NCBI RefSeq assembly: GCF_035222375.1
Contig: NC_085887.1
Span: forward strand, 2,889,501 to 2,953,500
Direction: 5' to 3'
Source: Podospora pseudocomata
Lineage: Eukaryota; Ascomycota; Sordariomycetes; Sordariales; Podosporaceae
DNA: 64,000 bases
Every line of letters begins with the position of its first letter. The stretch's first letter is position 1. This document shows positions 10,565 through 22,200 of the stretch, piece by piece. The translations under genes were made by a program, and so were the position numbers. The notes beneath the pieces were generated by a model. That model did not search any database, was not told the DNA's origin, and was given only the letters and a program-made list of their open reading frames with translations.

Positions 10565-11930
10565 ATGTCTCAACCCGCCCACCCAACGCTCCTGATTCCA
10601 GGACCCATTGAATTCGACGATGCTGTCCTCCAGTCCATGAGTCACTTCAGGTATGTAGCGGTGGTTATGAAGTGTATTGCCGTTCTGTTTAGGCTTTGAA
10701 GGATCCAGAAGCTGACACCCACATCTTCCCACTCCACAGCGAAAGCCATGTGAGCGCCGGTTTTGTTGCTACCTTCGGCGAGACCCTGTCTATGTTGCGC
10801 AAGCTGTTCCAGACCACCGACCCTGCATCTCAACCATTCGTTCTCTCTGGATCCGGTACTCTCGGCTGGGATTTGGTTGCTGCCAACTTGATTGAGGCTG
10901 GCGAGGACGTGTTGGTGCTTGGAACCGGCTATTTTAGTGATGGCTTCGCCGACTGCCTCAGAGTGTATGGTGCCAATGTCACCGAGCTCAAGGCCCCCGT
11001 TGGCACCAAGCCCACTCTTTCCGAGATTGAGAAGGCTCTGTCGGAGAAGAAGTACAAGGCGATCACCGTCACCCACGTTGACACATCGACTGGTGTCTTG
11101 AGCGAACTCAAGAATCTCTCTGCTCTTGTCCACAAGGTCTCGCCAGATACCCTCATTATTGTCGACGGTGTCTGCAGTGTTGCGTGTGAGGAGATTGATT
11201 TCGATACCTGGGGTCTTGATGGTGTTGTCACTGCCAGTCAGAAGGCTATTGGCTGCCCTGCCGGTCTGTCGATTTCCATGTTCAGCGGTCGTGCCATGAA
11301 GGCTTTTGAGAACAGGAAGAGCCCTCCCTCGGCCTACTTCGCTTCTATGAAGAACTGGACCCCTAGTAAGTTTACCTCGCGTTGATATATACGCACTACA
11401 GCCCGACTAACGCGATTAGTCATGCAAAACTACGAGGCCAAGAAGCCCTCTTACTTTGCTACCCCCTCGCCACAGCTTGTCCACGCTCTTCACACTGCTC
11501 TGAGCCAGATCCTTGCGAAGCCCGTGGCTGAAAGATTTGCCGGCCACAAGGCCGCCTCAGACAAGATCAAGGCTGCCATCGGTGCCCTTGGTCTTAAGCA
11601 GGTTGCGGCCAACCCTGATGAGCAGGCTCACGGCATGACTGCCATCTATCTCCCTGAGGGCGTCAAGGGCGCCGAGCTCCTGCCTATCCTCGCGAAGAAG
11701 GGTGTTGTGTTTGCCGGTGGTATCCACAAGGAAATCGTCACCAAGTATATCCGTTTCGGTCACATGGGTGTCAGTGTGGTGAGTAATCCCAGTGTATTTG
11801 TGGTTGATTATCAAGCAACAATGACGACTAACAAGGCAATCCACAGCTCGACCCCACCAGAGGCGATATTGAGCGTGCTGTCAAGGCTTTGGAGGAGGGT
11901 CTTGCTGAGCTTGGATATACCAAGTCTTGA
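10565..11930 (+). CDS. agx1: alanine-glyoxylate aminotransferase (class V, PLP-dependent)
   Basis: Four exons, 10565-10650, 10740-11365, 11420-11778 and 11847-11930, give 384 residues. The introns (89, 54 and 68 bp) have GTATGT, GTAAGT and GTGAGT donors. The protein starts MSQPAHPTLLIPGPIEF, the usual entry of this family. It shows SGSGTLGWD (cofactor phosphate contact), VDGVCSVACEEI, and TASQKAIGCPAG with the Schiff-base lysine at K197. It ends HMGVSVLDPTRGDIERA...ELGYTKS. The family converts glyoxylate and alanine to glycine and pyruvate. It serves glycine synthesis from the glyoxylate cycle and clears glyoxylate. I chose the ATG at 10565 (A at -3) because homology begins there. The frame upstream is open and rich in Arg, Ser and Leu, so an N-terminally extended isoform is possible. 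There is no SKL-like peroxisomal C-terminus. Confidence 0.94.
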
Positions 11931-12742
11931 GCGTGGAATGATGTAGGGAGTGAGGTGAAGTTGGATCTAAAAGCAATGGCATTATGGCCATAGAGGGGTG
12001 CATAAAAGAAGCCATCTTGAATAGACAATCTGTGTTTGAATGCCCAACACCATCTCAAACCATTTCAAACGAAGCAGATGCCTCCTTGGGGCTCTTGTTC
12101 CCAAAGCAGTGATAGATATGCCCATAAAGGTAAGAAACAGGTTTGCAATTCAGGTACTGGAAGTAGGTTCATTGGCTGCAGTTGACGTGCAGGCTGTTGC
12201 AGAGCTGGTGGGTGTTCCCGAGCCACTGGAACCGAAGAGGTGTTTGATGACGGGTTGCTGGCAGAATGATTGGCTGAGGTTCAATGATTGATTTCAAAGC
12301 TGCCGGATAATTTAATGACCAGCTCCGGCTTCAGCGCTTCTGGGCATCTCTGGAAGAGCCGACTCTCCACCGCCAGCGAAGCAGGCTGCTGCATGCAAGG
12401 CGGGGTTGCTCGCCTAGCAACAATCGAGAGGCTGGTGGGGTTCGGCCTTCTGAGCTTTCGACCCGACGTTCAATTCTCTTATCCATACTTCCGTCATCCC
12501 ACTCAACCCAGCACTTGCAACGCTCTTGCTTTACCAGAATCCTGACCGCCCTCTCCCCCCGCCTCCCACTCAAGACCTTTCCACAGAACCTTACCATCGA
12601 CAAAGTGGACCGCGACCGTTGTGCCTGAGACCTCGTCCTCTCTCCTCGCAATCCTTCCTCTGCGCACCCTCTCGGCCTCGGTTCCCCATACATACCTCAA
12701 CCACAACCACAATCACACAGCGATAGGTGTGCGACTACGACC
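11931..12742. other. intergenic region between agx1 and crm1
   Basis: It contains the 3' flank of agx1 and the promoter and leader of crm1. From about 12480 to 12740 the plus strand is C/A-rich and pyrimidine-rich, as is common in 5' leaders of strongly expressed fungal genes. No additional gene is visible. Confidence 0.5.
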
Positions 12743-15700
12743 ATGCCGGTCTCTATCGAAGAGTTGGACGCCACTGTCCGTGCCTTCTATGAGGGCCGCG
12801 GCGAACAGGTATGTTTTGATTCTACGCTTCTGTCGTCCAGGCAGTCACTCTCACACCGTCAATGTTGATGCTAACCGCCTGTTCTGTCTACAGCAAAAAG
12901 CTGCCCAAGCCGCTCTTAACCAGGCAAGTCTGCCACTCGCCTCATTCCCCACGATACCGATCCAGCAACACCTATAGCTCCCTCCAAGCCGTTATCGACT
13001 AACTCTGCGATTGTAGTTCAAGGAAGACCCTGATGCCTGGTTGATGGTCGACGATATACTCTCGAAGGCGAGCTACGAACAGACGAAATGTTGGTTTCCG
13101 ATTCTTATCCGGGCGCAGAGGGACTGGGTCTGAGGTGATACTAACTGCGACATCTAGTCTTGGGTCTCCAAGTTCTCGATCATGTCATCATGACGAGGTG
13201 GAAGGTTCTGCCACGAGAGCAGTGCCAAGGTAGGTTACAGTGGTGTGTTGTTGGCCATGCTTGGGAGCTGTGGACTGACAACTGTCTAGGCATCCGTAAC
13301 TTCGTCGTTCTAACCATCATGCAATGCTCTGGCTCTGAGGAGTCGCTCAAGGCGAACAAGACACTACTCAACAAGCTGAACCTTGTTCTCGTGTCTGTCT
13401 TGAAGCAGGAGTGGCCTCACAACTGGCCTACATTTATCAACGAGATCATCTCCGCCTGCCACTCGAGTCTGTCAGTCTGCGAGAACAACATGACGATTCT
13501 GAGACTCCTCTCCGAAGAGGTGTTCGACTACTCAGCCGAGCAAATGACTTCCACCAAAACCCGCAACCTCAAGACAACGATGTGCAACGAGTTTTCCCAG
13601 ATCTTTACACTGTGCCAGGAAATCCTCAACAGCGCGACCCAACCAAGCCTCATCAAGGCCACCCTCCAGACACTGTTGCGCTTCTGCAATTGGATTCCCT
13701 TGGGGTACATTTTCGAGACGCCACTCATCGACACCCTCAGGACCAGATTCCTCGAGGTGCCCGAATTCCGGAATCTCACTCTCCAATGTTTGACGGAAAT
13801 TGGTGGTTTGCAGACGGGAGGTCCTGGCCAGGTCAACTCTTATGACGAACAGCTCGTCAAAATGTTCACCGAAACGTTGACACAAATTTCCAACATTATT
13901 CCTCTGGAGATGGATCTCAAGACAACGTATCCTCAAAGCAACTCTCGTGACCAAGAGACTATCCAGAACCTGGCGCTTTTCCTGTGCAACTTCTACTCCG
14001 CGCATCTACCCTTGATCGAAAACCTTCCCAACCGCGATTTCCTCACCCACGGTCATTTCTACCTCATCCGCATTTCACAGATCGACGACCGCGAGATGTT
14101 CAAGATTTGCCTCGACTACTGGCTTAAACTGGTGCAGGAGCTCTACGAGGAGATGCAGTCGCTACCTTTATCCGACATGACGGCTATGAGCGCCTTGGGT
14201 GGTGGCGGCGGCGCCCCCAATCCAGCACTGCTCAACAACTACCCGCTCCGCAAGCACAAGTACAACGAAGTGCTGTCGAACCTGAGAGTGGTCATGATTG
14301 AGAAGATGGTCAGGCCTGAGGAAGTCTTGATTGTGGAGAACGATGAGGGAGAAATCGTTCGTGAATTTGTCAAGGAAACCGACACTGTTCAGCTCTACAA
14401 GACGATTCGCGAGTGTCTCGTTTACCTCACCCATCTCGATGTCGTCGACACCGAGAACATCATGACTGAGAAGCTGTCGCGACAGGTCGACAGATCCGAG
14501 TGGTCGTGGCACAACTGCAACGTCCTCTGCTGGGCCATTGGTTCCATCTCTTTGGCCATGAACGAAGAGACGGAGAAGCGTTTCTTGGTGACCGTGATCA
14601 AGGAGCTCCTCGGTCTCACCGAGATCCAACGTGGCAAAGACAACAAGGCCGTTGTCGCCAGTAACATCATGTATATTGTTGGACAGTACCCCCGCTTCTT
14701 GAAGGCTCACTGGAAGTTCCTCAAGACGGTCGTCAATAAGCTGTTCGAGTTCATGCACGAGTCTCACGAAGGTGTGCCACCCTATTCGAGCCAAATCTTT
14801 TGTTGTATTTCGCTAACTCTCAGACAGGTGTTCAGGACATGGCTTGCGACACTTTTATTAAGATTGCGAAGCAGTGCAGACGTCACTTCGTCGCTCTCCA
14901 GCCAAGCGAGAATGAACCCTTTATTGAAGAAATCATTCGAAATCTTGGGAGGATCACTTCCGACTTGACTCCTCAGCAGGTGCACACCTTCTACGAGGCC
15001 TGCGGTTACATGGTGGCTGCCCAGGGCAACAGGAATGTTCAGGAGCGCCTATTGACTGAGCTCATGAGCATCCCAAACACCGCCTGGGACCAGATCATTC
15101 AGGCGGCTACCCAGGACTCCACCATCCTCCAGAATGCCGATACCATCAAGATCATTGGCAACATCATGAAGACCAACGTCTCGGCCTGCTCCTCCATCGG
15201 CACATATTTCTTCCCTCAGATCGGTCGCCTGTACAACAACATGTTGGAGATGTACGCTACCACCAGTCAGCTGATTTCGCAGGCTGTCGCCCGCGAGGGT
15301 GAAGTCGCGACCAAGATGCCCATCGTTCGTGGCCTGCGGACCATCAAGAAGGAAATTCTCAAGCTTGTGGAGACCTTCATTGACAAGGCTGAGGATCTCC
15401 AGACAGTGCGGGCCCAGATGGTTCCCCAACTTTTGGACTCTGTCCTCGTTGACTACAACCGCAATGTTCCTGGCGCCCGTGATGCTGAAGTCCTCAGGTG
15501 CATGACCGCCATGATCACAAAGCTCTCTGGGTTGATGGAGGATCAGGTTCCAGTCATCATGGAGAATGTGTTTGAGTGCACTTTGGAGATGATCAACAAG
15601 GACTTCTCCGAGTTCCCGGAGCACCGTGTCGAGTTCTTTAACCTGCTCCGCGCCATCAACCTCCACTGCTTCCCCGCCCTCTTGAAGCTCGACAACCGTC

Positions 15701-16394
15701 AGTTCAAGTTTGTCATCGACTCGTGCCTGTGGGCCAGCAAGCACGATAACCGCGATGTGGAAACTGCTGGTCTTAACATGTGCCTGGAGTTGATCAACAA
15801 CATTGCGGAGAAGACAGATGTTGCCACATCGAATGCGTTCTTCCAGCAGTTCTTCATCCCCATTCTTCAGGATGTCTTCTTCGTTCTGACGGACCAGGAC
15901 CACAAGGCCGGCTTCAAGACTCAGTCCATGCTCTTGATGCGCATGTTCTACTTTATCAGCCCTGCCGACGGCACCCAGCCCAAGATCCAGGGTCCTATTT
16001 ATACACCAGATCAGGCCCAGGGTTCCCCCAGCAACAGGGAGTTCCTCGGCTTGTTTGTGAGCAACCTCCTTCAGAACGCTTTCTCCAACCTGACTGCGTA
16101 AGTAACCTTAGTGGATTCTCATTGTCTTACGTATATGTACTAACAAGTTACAATAGCCCTCAAATCACCGCGTTTGTGGAAGGTCTCTTCACGCTGAACA
16201 CGCAATACGACAAGTTCAGACTTGCGCTGCGTGATTTCTTGATCTCGCTGCGTGAGTTCGCCGGCGACAATGCTGAGCTTTACTTGGTGGAGAAGGAGCA
16301 GATGGAGCGTGACGCCCGGCAAGCTGACCTGGAGCGTCGTTCCAAGGTCGGCGGTCTGCTCAAGCCGTCTGAGCTTGAAGATGAGGACCTCTGA
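12743..16394 (+). CDS. crm1: exportin-1 / Crm1 nuclear export receptor
   Basis: Seven exons (12743-12808, 12894-12923, 13017-13089, 13158-13229, 13290-14771, 14828-16097, 16157-16394) give 1076 residues, the usual length of Crm1. Every junction restores conserved sequence. Intron 2 has a GC donor (CAG followed by GCAAGT) and a TAG acceptor; no GT nearby keeps the frame. The N-terminus carries the importin-beta-type Ran-binding region (QTKFLGLQVLDHVIMTRWK, then PREQCQG). The central HEAT repeats contain RGKDNKAVVASNIMYIVGQY, QYPRFLKAHWKFLKTVVNKL and FEFMHESHEGVQDMACDTF, the NES-groove region that is nearly invariant in Crm1. Thr524 sits where human Crm1 has Cys528, the leptomycin B target. Crm1 exports leucine-rich NES cargoes with RanGTP. 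The C-terminus is acidic (SELEDEDL). Confidence 0.97.
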
Positions 16395-17274
16395 CTGGAC
16401 CAAGAATTCCGTACCGAGTTTGCGCCCTCACACGAAACCAATACCGCAACAGCAGAGCCGCGGTCGGGCGGGGAATATGACGGCTGGGTTGTCTACGGGG
16501 TTTAGCAGGATATGCATATGGTAAGCTGAATAGCATGTCATCCCAGGTTCTTGTTTCTTGGGATTACGATCTCAAGATTTTATTTTATTTTCTTGCGCCA
16601 GCTATGTGACGCACTTGTAATGATACCATTAGAGAAGGGAACAAAATTTGTTGGCTTTTTCTGTCAAAGGGACTTGTGGCTCCTCATTTCAAAGATTGGG
16701 CTGACGAATCTGCCTATTGTTGGGTGGACTTTTTGCTTTTTGTGTTTTCTCATTGTGCGATCGTTCTCTCTTAGCGATGGGTTTGTGGAGGGGAAAGGAA
16801 AACATGAATGACATTGCTAGTGTTGTCAGTCAAATGTGATGATGATGACTGGCTCTTTGACGAGAGGGGAGAGAAATGGATATCGAGATGCTAGCTGAAT
16901 ATCAATAGGTACATTAGCAACACGGTTCTCGGCTGGGTAATAGCTTTTCTGAGCCAGAAATGAGAAACGTTTTAAAGTGAGGAGATGGTGATGAAATGAC
17001 GAGCGAAAGAAGTGATTGTGTTTCGTGACGAAGGACTCCTAAGAGCCTTGGCTGCTGATACCTTCCACATGCCAGGGCCGCCCCGTATTTTGAGACCAAC
17101 GAAATCATACTTCTGATAGACCTCACACCAAAGGGCTGGCGCTCGGTAGGTCGTTCCTGCCTCTCTGGATATAGGATAGGTACTTACCCAAAGAAGCTCA
17201 CATTCTCTCCTTGGCCCATTGTAACTTCCTCCTGTTCCTAATCTCGGTTTTGGGCAGTTACGGCCCCTGACGCC
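16395..17274. other. intergenic region downstream of crm1
   Basis: The first few hundred bases are T-rich and probably include the crm1 3' untranslated region. No gene is visible. Confidence 0.5.
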
Positions 17275-17459
17275 AGTTTCATTATCTAGCTCAAGCCCTC
17301 AAGCTCTCTCAGGTTTGAGGGTCTTCTGCACCCCCATCTGCTGAGAAGCTTTGTTTTCCCCGGGCACTTTTTTACAGGTCATCCGCGTACCTAGGTGTTC
17401 ACTTTTCAGTGTTTTGAGCATCTCTTACCGGTTTCTCCAACAAGATGGAGCGCGCCATC

Positions 17460-17653
17460 CCCCAGCACCCGAACGTCGACGAAGGGACAATTGACTCAAC
17501 AGCATTCAGTACCTATTCGTCAGCGGCGTTAGCTCTGTATTATAGAGACGCTGAGGCGCTTGCTCGCTGTACCGGGTCCTCAAACGCCGCTGACGAATAG
17601 GTACTGAATGCTGTTGAGACAATTGTCTCTTCGTCGACGTTTGGGTGCTGGGG
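17460..17653. repeat. inverted repeat with 71 bp arms and 52 bp spacer
   Basis: Arm 1 is 17460-17530, arm 2 is 17583-17653. They are reverse complements with three mismatches in 71 bp. Both derive from codons 6-29 of the HNH-family gene. Arm 2, read on the minus strand, is closer to the copy at 46 kb (DEETIVSTAFSTYSSAAFED) and its homology continues a few bases into the spacer. Arm 1 is the more mutated one. Confidence 0.92.
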
Positions 17654-17711
17654 AGTGCTTGCTCGTTCATGGAGGCGCTCGCTCACCAGATTGGGGCACT
17701 CGCTCACCAAA
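17651..17711 (+). repeat. three degenerate GC-rich minisatellite units
   Basis: Units around GCGCTCGCTCACCAGATT and GCACTCGCTCACCAAAT repeat with about 21 bp spacing. They belong to the same family as the array at 17990-18155. Confidence 0.6.
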
Positions 17712-17989
17712 TCTCTACACAATCCACCTCATGATGAACGGCTGGGATCATCTCCTTGAAAACCCTGGGAGCAGACAGGGTAGGGAGCGGGGAGCGGACC
17801 GGAGAGCTGGAGAAGGAGCTGTAATAAGTGTGTCGACCTGTATTTTCCCCTAGTAGAACTCTCGTCTCTTCCAAAGAGCAACTTGTGTCAGTCTTATGCT
17901 CAAGGTATCCGAAGTGGGTAGACATATCTCACCTTCTGCTTATTCTTCCGCCTTCCAGCCTTTCGAGCCGGACCAGCTCGTGAAATGCG

Positions 17990-18155
17990 TTGGCGCTTGC
18001 TCACCAAATAGGGGCGCTTGCTTACCAAATGGGAATGCCTGCTCACTAGATGCATTGACGCTTGTTTACCAGATGGGGGCGCCTGCTTACCAGATGCATT
18101 GACACTTGCTCACCAGATAGAGCCGCTTCCTCACCCAACACAAGGCGCTCACTTC
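17990..18155 (+). repeat. 21-23 bp GC-rich minisatellite, about 7 units
   Basis: Consensus GGGGCGCTTGCTCACCAGAT. Successive units start near 17991, 18011, 18032, 18053, 18076, 18097 and 18120. Two unit types alternate from 18032 on: 21 bp units beginning GGGG/GGAA and 23 bp units beginning CATTGAC, which suggests a 44 bp higher-order unit. The array sits inside the HNH relic. Confidence 0.85.
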
Positions 18156-18605
18156 CTAGACATCCGAATAAGTGATACTGTACCAAGCGCCTGCTTCAAG
18201 CATTTATCACACATGTACTGGTCTGGTGGACAAATTGGGGTCCAAAGCCCAACTATCTCTCCGGGGCCAGCAGACGAATTTGAAGACGATATCGATACTG
18301 CAATGACCAACATCGACCCGTCATCTTGAAACCAACAATCAACCAACAGAGAGCAGTGCTTGATTCGGGATGGATGTCACCGAATTCAAGTCACCGGCAC
18401 ATTTCTTTTTTTCTCGCCGAGTTATTCAACGTAGGAGATGTCTTCAGGCTCCTAGCTGGTTGAACTGGAACCTCATAATCGAGGAAGCTGTACGATGTGG
18501 CTTCATACTATGCATCTGGACGATGGGCCCCTCGATCCGGCGACCTCCATGGAGCTACTCGGTAGCCGGACTACCGTAGTATATCGTGGCCAACATTAAC
18601 GGCCT

Positions 18606-18861
18606 AGTTAAAATGGTACCGTGATATGCCGAGACTAAGTGGTCTCAGCAAAACATTCTCCGCCGAACCGTTATCCCCTACGACTTTATACCTCCTTCCA
18701 TCAGACAGTACCATACCCCTAGCGGCGAACCCAACTCGAGTATACGGTACTACCCTCTGAAGGATGGAAAGGATATTTAATCTTGAGCGGACATTATCTT
18801 TCCTCAAGCCCCACGTCAATGAGAGGATGTGGGTTGGAGCTGGAAAGATACCGGGTGTACT
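18606..18861 (+). pseudogene. broken reading frame of unknown identity
   Basis: One frame runs from just after a TAG (18604-18606) to TGA at about 18861 and is interrupted once by TGA near 18759. It would encode two stretches of about 50 and 34 residues, including LYLLPSDSTIPLAANPTRVY and LERTLSFLKPHVNERMW. The amino-acid composition looks protein-like and the break is a single stop. I recognise no family. It lies between the HNH relic and the AT-rich minisatellite. Confidence 0.3.
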
Positions 18862-19002
18862 ATGATCTAATGGTTTTACTTAGGGGTGGGTGACGTTGGA
18901 GACTTGATTTCGTAGTTGTATATTGCGGAAAGGCATATTTTGGATAAAGAGAGAGACACTGTGACGAAAGTTGATAACTTGAAGAATAGTTAACATACCT
19001 TT

Positions 19003-19260
19003 TGACTATCTTTTAAGGTATATAGACTATGTTTTAAGACCTGTAGACTATCTTTTAAGGCCTATATATTATCTTTTAAGGCCTATATACTATCTTTTAA
19101 GGCCTATATACTATCTTTTAAGGCCTATATACTATCTTTTAAGGCCTATATACTATGTTAAACGGGTTTTGATTGTCTCCCAACGCCTCTTGACTATCTC
19201 TTAAGATCTACCGACTACCTATTAAGGCCTAGTAATATGTATTTCAGGGCTATTGACTTT
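19003..19260 (+). repeat. 21 bp AT-rich minisatellite, left locus
   Basis: The unit ACTATCTTTTAAGGCCTATAT is repeated with little change between about 19045 and 19155. More degenerate units lie on both sides (19004-19045 and 19160-19260), giving about a dozen in all. Related units occur at 45985-46110 and 48495-48590. Confidence 0.93.
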
Positions 19261-22200
19261 CTTCATAGGCCCTCATGCGAAGTGGCAGTCTCCATTTATT
19301 TTCCTCGACAAAGCAACTTGTCAACTTGCATGGTGATCAGAGGCTAGATTATGAGATAGGATTCAAGGATTTGTACCCATATACAAGTCACCAGACAGGT
19401 GTGTAGTGAGGAACTGGCAATGTCTAAAGTTGAGAATATAGGGGCAGGTTCCACTCAGGGGTAGTAAACAATAAGCCCCCTGAGGTACCAACTCAACAAC
19501 ACACCAGCCGCATACAACTCTTCTTCGCTTCGGATACCGGGAATTAGAGCGGACACCGAGCTTCTATAACAGTTACAGACTCCCGAAGCCGAAACCAAAC
19601 GTCCGTAACAGGTCGCCGCCCTGTGCTCAGCTAGCTGTCTTCATTTCCGTCCTTCCACAGCCCTACAGCCAACAACAGCCCTGCATACAGAACAGCTTCT
19701 AGACCAGCTCTTCTGTAGTGGCCAACAGATCGGCCGAGGAGATGCTACGATCAAGGGCCCTTTCCTGAAAAGACACACCCCCTCTTCAGACTAAGCCTCG
19801 GTGACCCCGTACCAAAACACACTCTGTCTCACAGCTTTCTATCTGACAAGCCGTCACAGGCATGCCGTGTCGTAGTATGTGTTCAAGTCACTGTAACCAG
19901 TACGCCAGTGTCACTTTGTCTCTGTGTCTCAGTCAGTTTTCTCGGTTTGTTTCGGTCTGGAGCGGTATACACCCCTCAAGGTATCACGGATTGAACTCGG
20001 GGAGAAGGGAAAAGAAGCAAAAAAGCGAAGAAAATGTATAGAGTATGATCAACCTGCTTGAATTCTGGTGCGTGTCCCCGGTTTAACTTGGGAAGGCAAA
20101 CAATAGACACCAGTGAGAAACAGAGACATGTCAGGTCACTCACTGGGTGAACAAGTGAAAATACGAACAAGGCAACCCCCAAAAACATACCTGATATCTC
20201 ATCAAGCACAACTACCCACTGTTTATGTCCGAGTTGAGTCCGTCCGTCAATCTATCCATCGTCATCATGACAACCCAATGCCACCGTCTTTTCTTCCCGC
20301 AATGACATCAAGCAATTGAAGGGATGAGATAGCTAGCTAAACACCGCCCGTTGATCCCCCCCCTCCAAGCACGGCAGCACACATAGTACACAGTAACACA
20401 ACACCCCTCCTCCATTCCTCTATTTCCTACCCTACCCTCCTGTCCCCTCCCTCCCTTCTCATGTGTCCCCTTCCGCTCGTGCCCGCGTGTCAAAAGCAAG
20501 CCCTTCCCTTTTCCGCTCTGCATCGCATGCTCTTTCCGTCGGCTATCCGCATCAAACATACCTACTCGCCCCAGCCAGTGGAACACACCCGACGCTGATA
20601 CCGAACCACCCTTTTCTCTTTACACTACATTCTCAAAAAATGCTAGGTAACAAATGCAACCAGCCATATCCCGAAGGAAAGCATTGTCCGATCCAGCTGT
20701 AAACCGTGAATGGGAGGTGGTGTGTTCTCTCTCAGTTCCGCTTGCTCACAACAGCTGGCCGGTGCCGGTTGCCGTTTGAGCTTCTCCCTATCGAGCATCA
20801 CAAGAACATATCGTAGCACAAAGCCCAACCCCCCCACCACCACGGCACCCTCCGCTTCGTGTGTTGTTGCTCTTTTGTGCAAAAGAAACAACCCCCAAAA
20901 AATAGAATGATGTCCTCTCATCAAAAGGCAACCAGTTATTCACCTTGACAGCTTTCAGCTTTGACAAATTTTGCTCAGCAGGTTGTCAACCCTCTCCCAG
21001 CCAGCCACCTCAACCACCACATGGCATCCATACCATCCCTCCCCACGTGCCAAAGCAGAAATCTGAGCCGAAATCATTACGCACACCAGAGAGAGCAGAG
21101 AAGAGTTCGAGCTCCCTCCCTCTTCCCTCTTCCGTCGCTCAGACCTGGTGTCCGTTACATGTCATATTCCCTTTCTTTTCTTTTTTCTCAAGCCAAGCCA
21201 GAACAATTCATCCGACTGGCGAGAACCGTTCGATGATGTTGTTTTGAGACATACATATTCTTGGACCCGCGCATCTACACCAAGGGAGAGACACGGCTGC
21301 AAAGTCCCCAGCACGATAGACGAGAAATAAGACTTACGCGTGGGCTCACGGCCCTGTCTCTTGATCAAGGACCTGACGATCATTCATTTTTCTTTTCGGA
21401 GAGGATATTCTTTCAGCTGTCAGTTCTCAAGTTCTACAATAGCTAATGACCTAGATCCCGCTCTACAGCTGAGACTACTACTAGACCAAAAAGTGTTCCG
21501 CGAACCAGCAGGACAACGTGCCTGACAAAGGGCCACGGGGGAGCTAGGATGAGTACATTACATATACGTTCGTCCCGTCCCGGTCCGGCTTTTGGCGACC
21601 AACAGGTGGGTTCAAGAACCCCGGATACTTGCAGTAGAGCTGGACAGGGAAAAAAGGCGATCAGTCACCTTTTGTCCCCCTCGGTTTGCCTTCGCCTCAC
21701 CATGGAAACGAACATGAATGACATGTGTCTATATTGTCTGTGCGAAAAACTCTCAAGGGGTTTTCCGTGTTCAGAATCTTACATGGCCATGAGCAGCAGG
21801 GGAACGGGACGAGCGAGGATGAGTGATCATCCGGGAGGGAGAAGAAGACGAGCAGAATGGTGGCGATAACGTGGCCCTCAGACAGTCCTCCAGCTTTGCT
21901 GATGAGAAGAGGAAAATGCGAGTTCATACTGTGCAAGTGAACAGAGGCGTGGTAGAAAGGGCCGCGTGGTTGATGTCTCACTCTTCCCCTTTTCTCATAC
22001 TCACCCTCTTCTCACCCACACAGAACACGAGAGAGGACATCGGGGAGATAACCCCAACCTCACCTGACTGAAACCCTCCACACCTTCATCCCACCGAGTC
22101 TCATCTCCGGCGCGGTTAGAAAAAGATCTCAAATCTTGAGCGGGTGGCCAATCAGAGAGTCGAAGTGGTGTGTAGCTCCTAGCGTGATGCCTTCTTTTCT

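Larger units (their letters stand above)
17275..18400 (+). pseudogene. rearranged relic of an HNH-family gene
   Basis: The segment matches the minus-strand HNH-family gene at 46171-46844 in three places. (1) About 170 bp of upstream flank, 17275-17444, shares blocks such as CCTAGGT and GAGCATCT. (2) From the ATG at 17445 the head encodes MERAIPQHPNVDEGTIDS. (3) 18241-18377 encodes TISPGPADEFEDDIDTAM and then an REQCLIRDGCH-like stretch. The part in between is missing. In its place are an inverted copy of the head (17583-17653), unrelated-looking DNA and a GC-rich minisatellite. A TGA at 18327-18329 stands where the other copy has CGA (Arg). The gene cannot make a normal product. Beyond 18400 possible traces of the second half of the HNH domain are too weak to call. 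Confidence 0.8.

Noticed and set aside
12924-12930. A GT four bases inside the crm1 intron 2 donor as the true donor
   Set aside because: Using that GT adds four bases and shifts the frame out of the conserved FKEDPDAW block, whereas the GC donor keeps it.
17990-19260. CRISPR-like array (short regular repeats)
   Set aside because: Units follow each other directly without unique spacers, and the organism is a eukaryote; these are minisatellites.
19480-19960. Solo LTR-like pyrimidine-rich segment
   Set aside because: No second copy in the window, no clear TG...CA ends or target-site duplication; only a genome search could decide.
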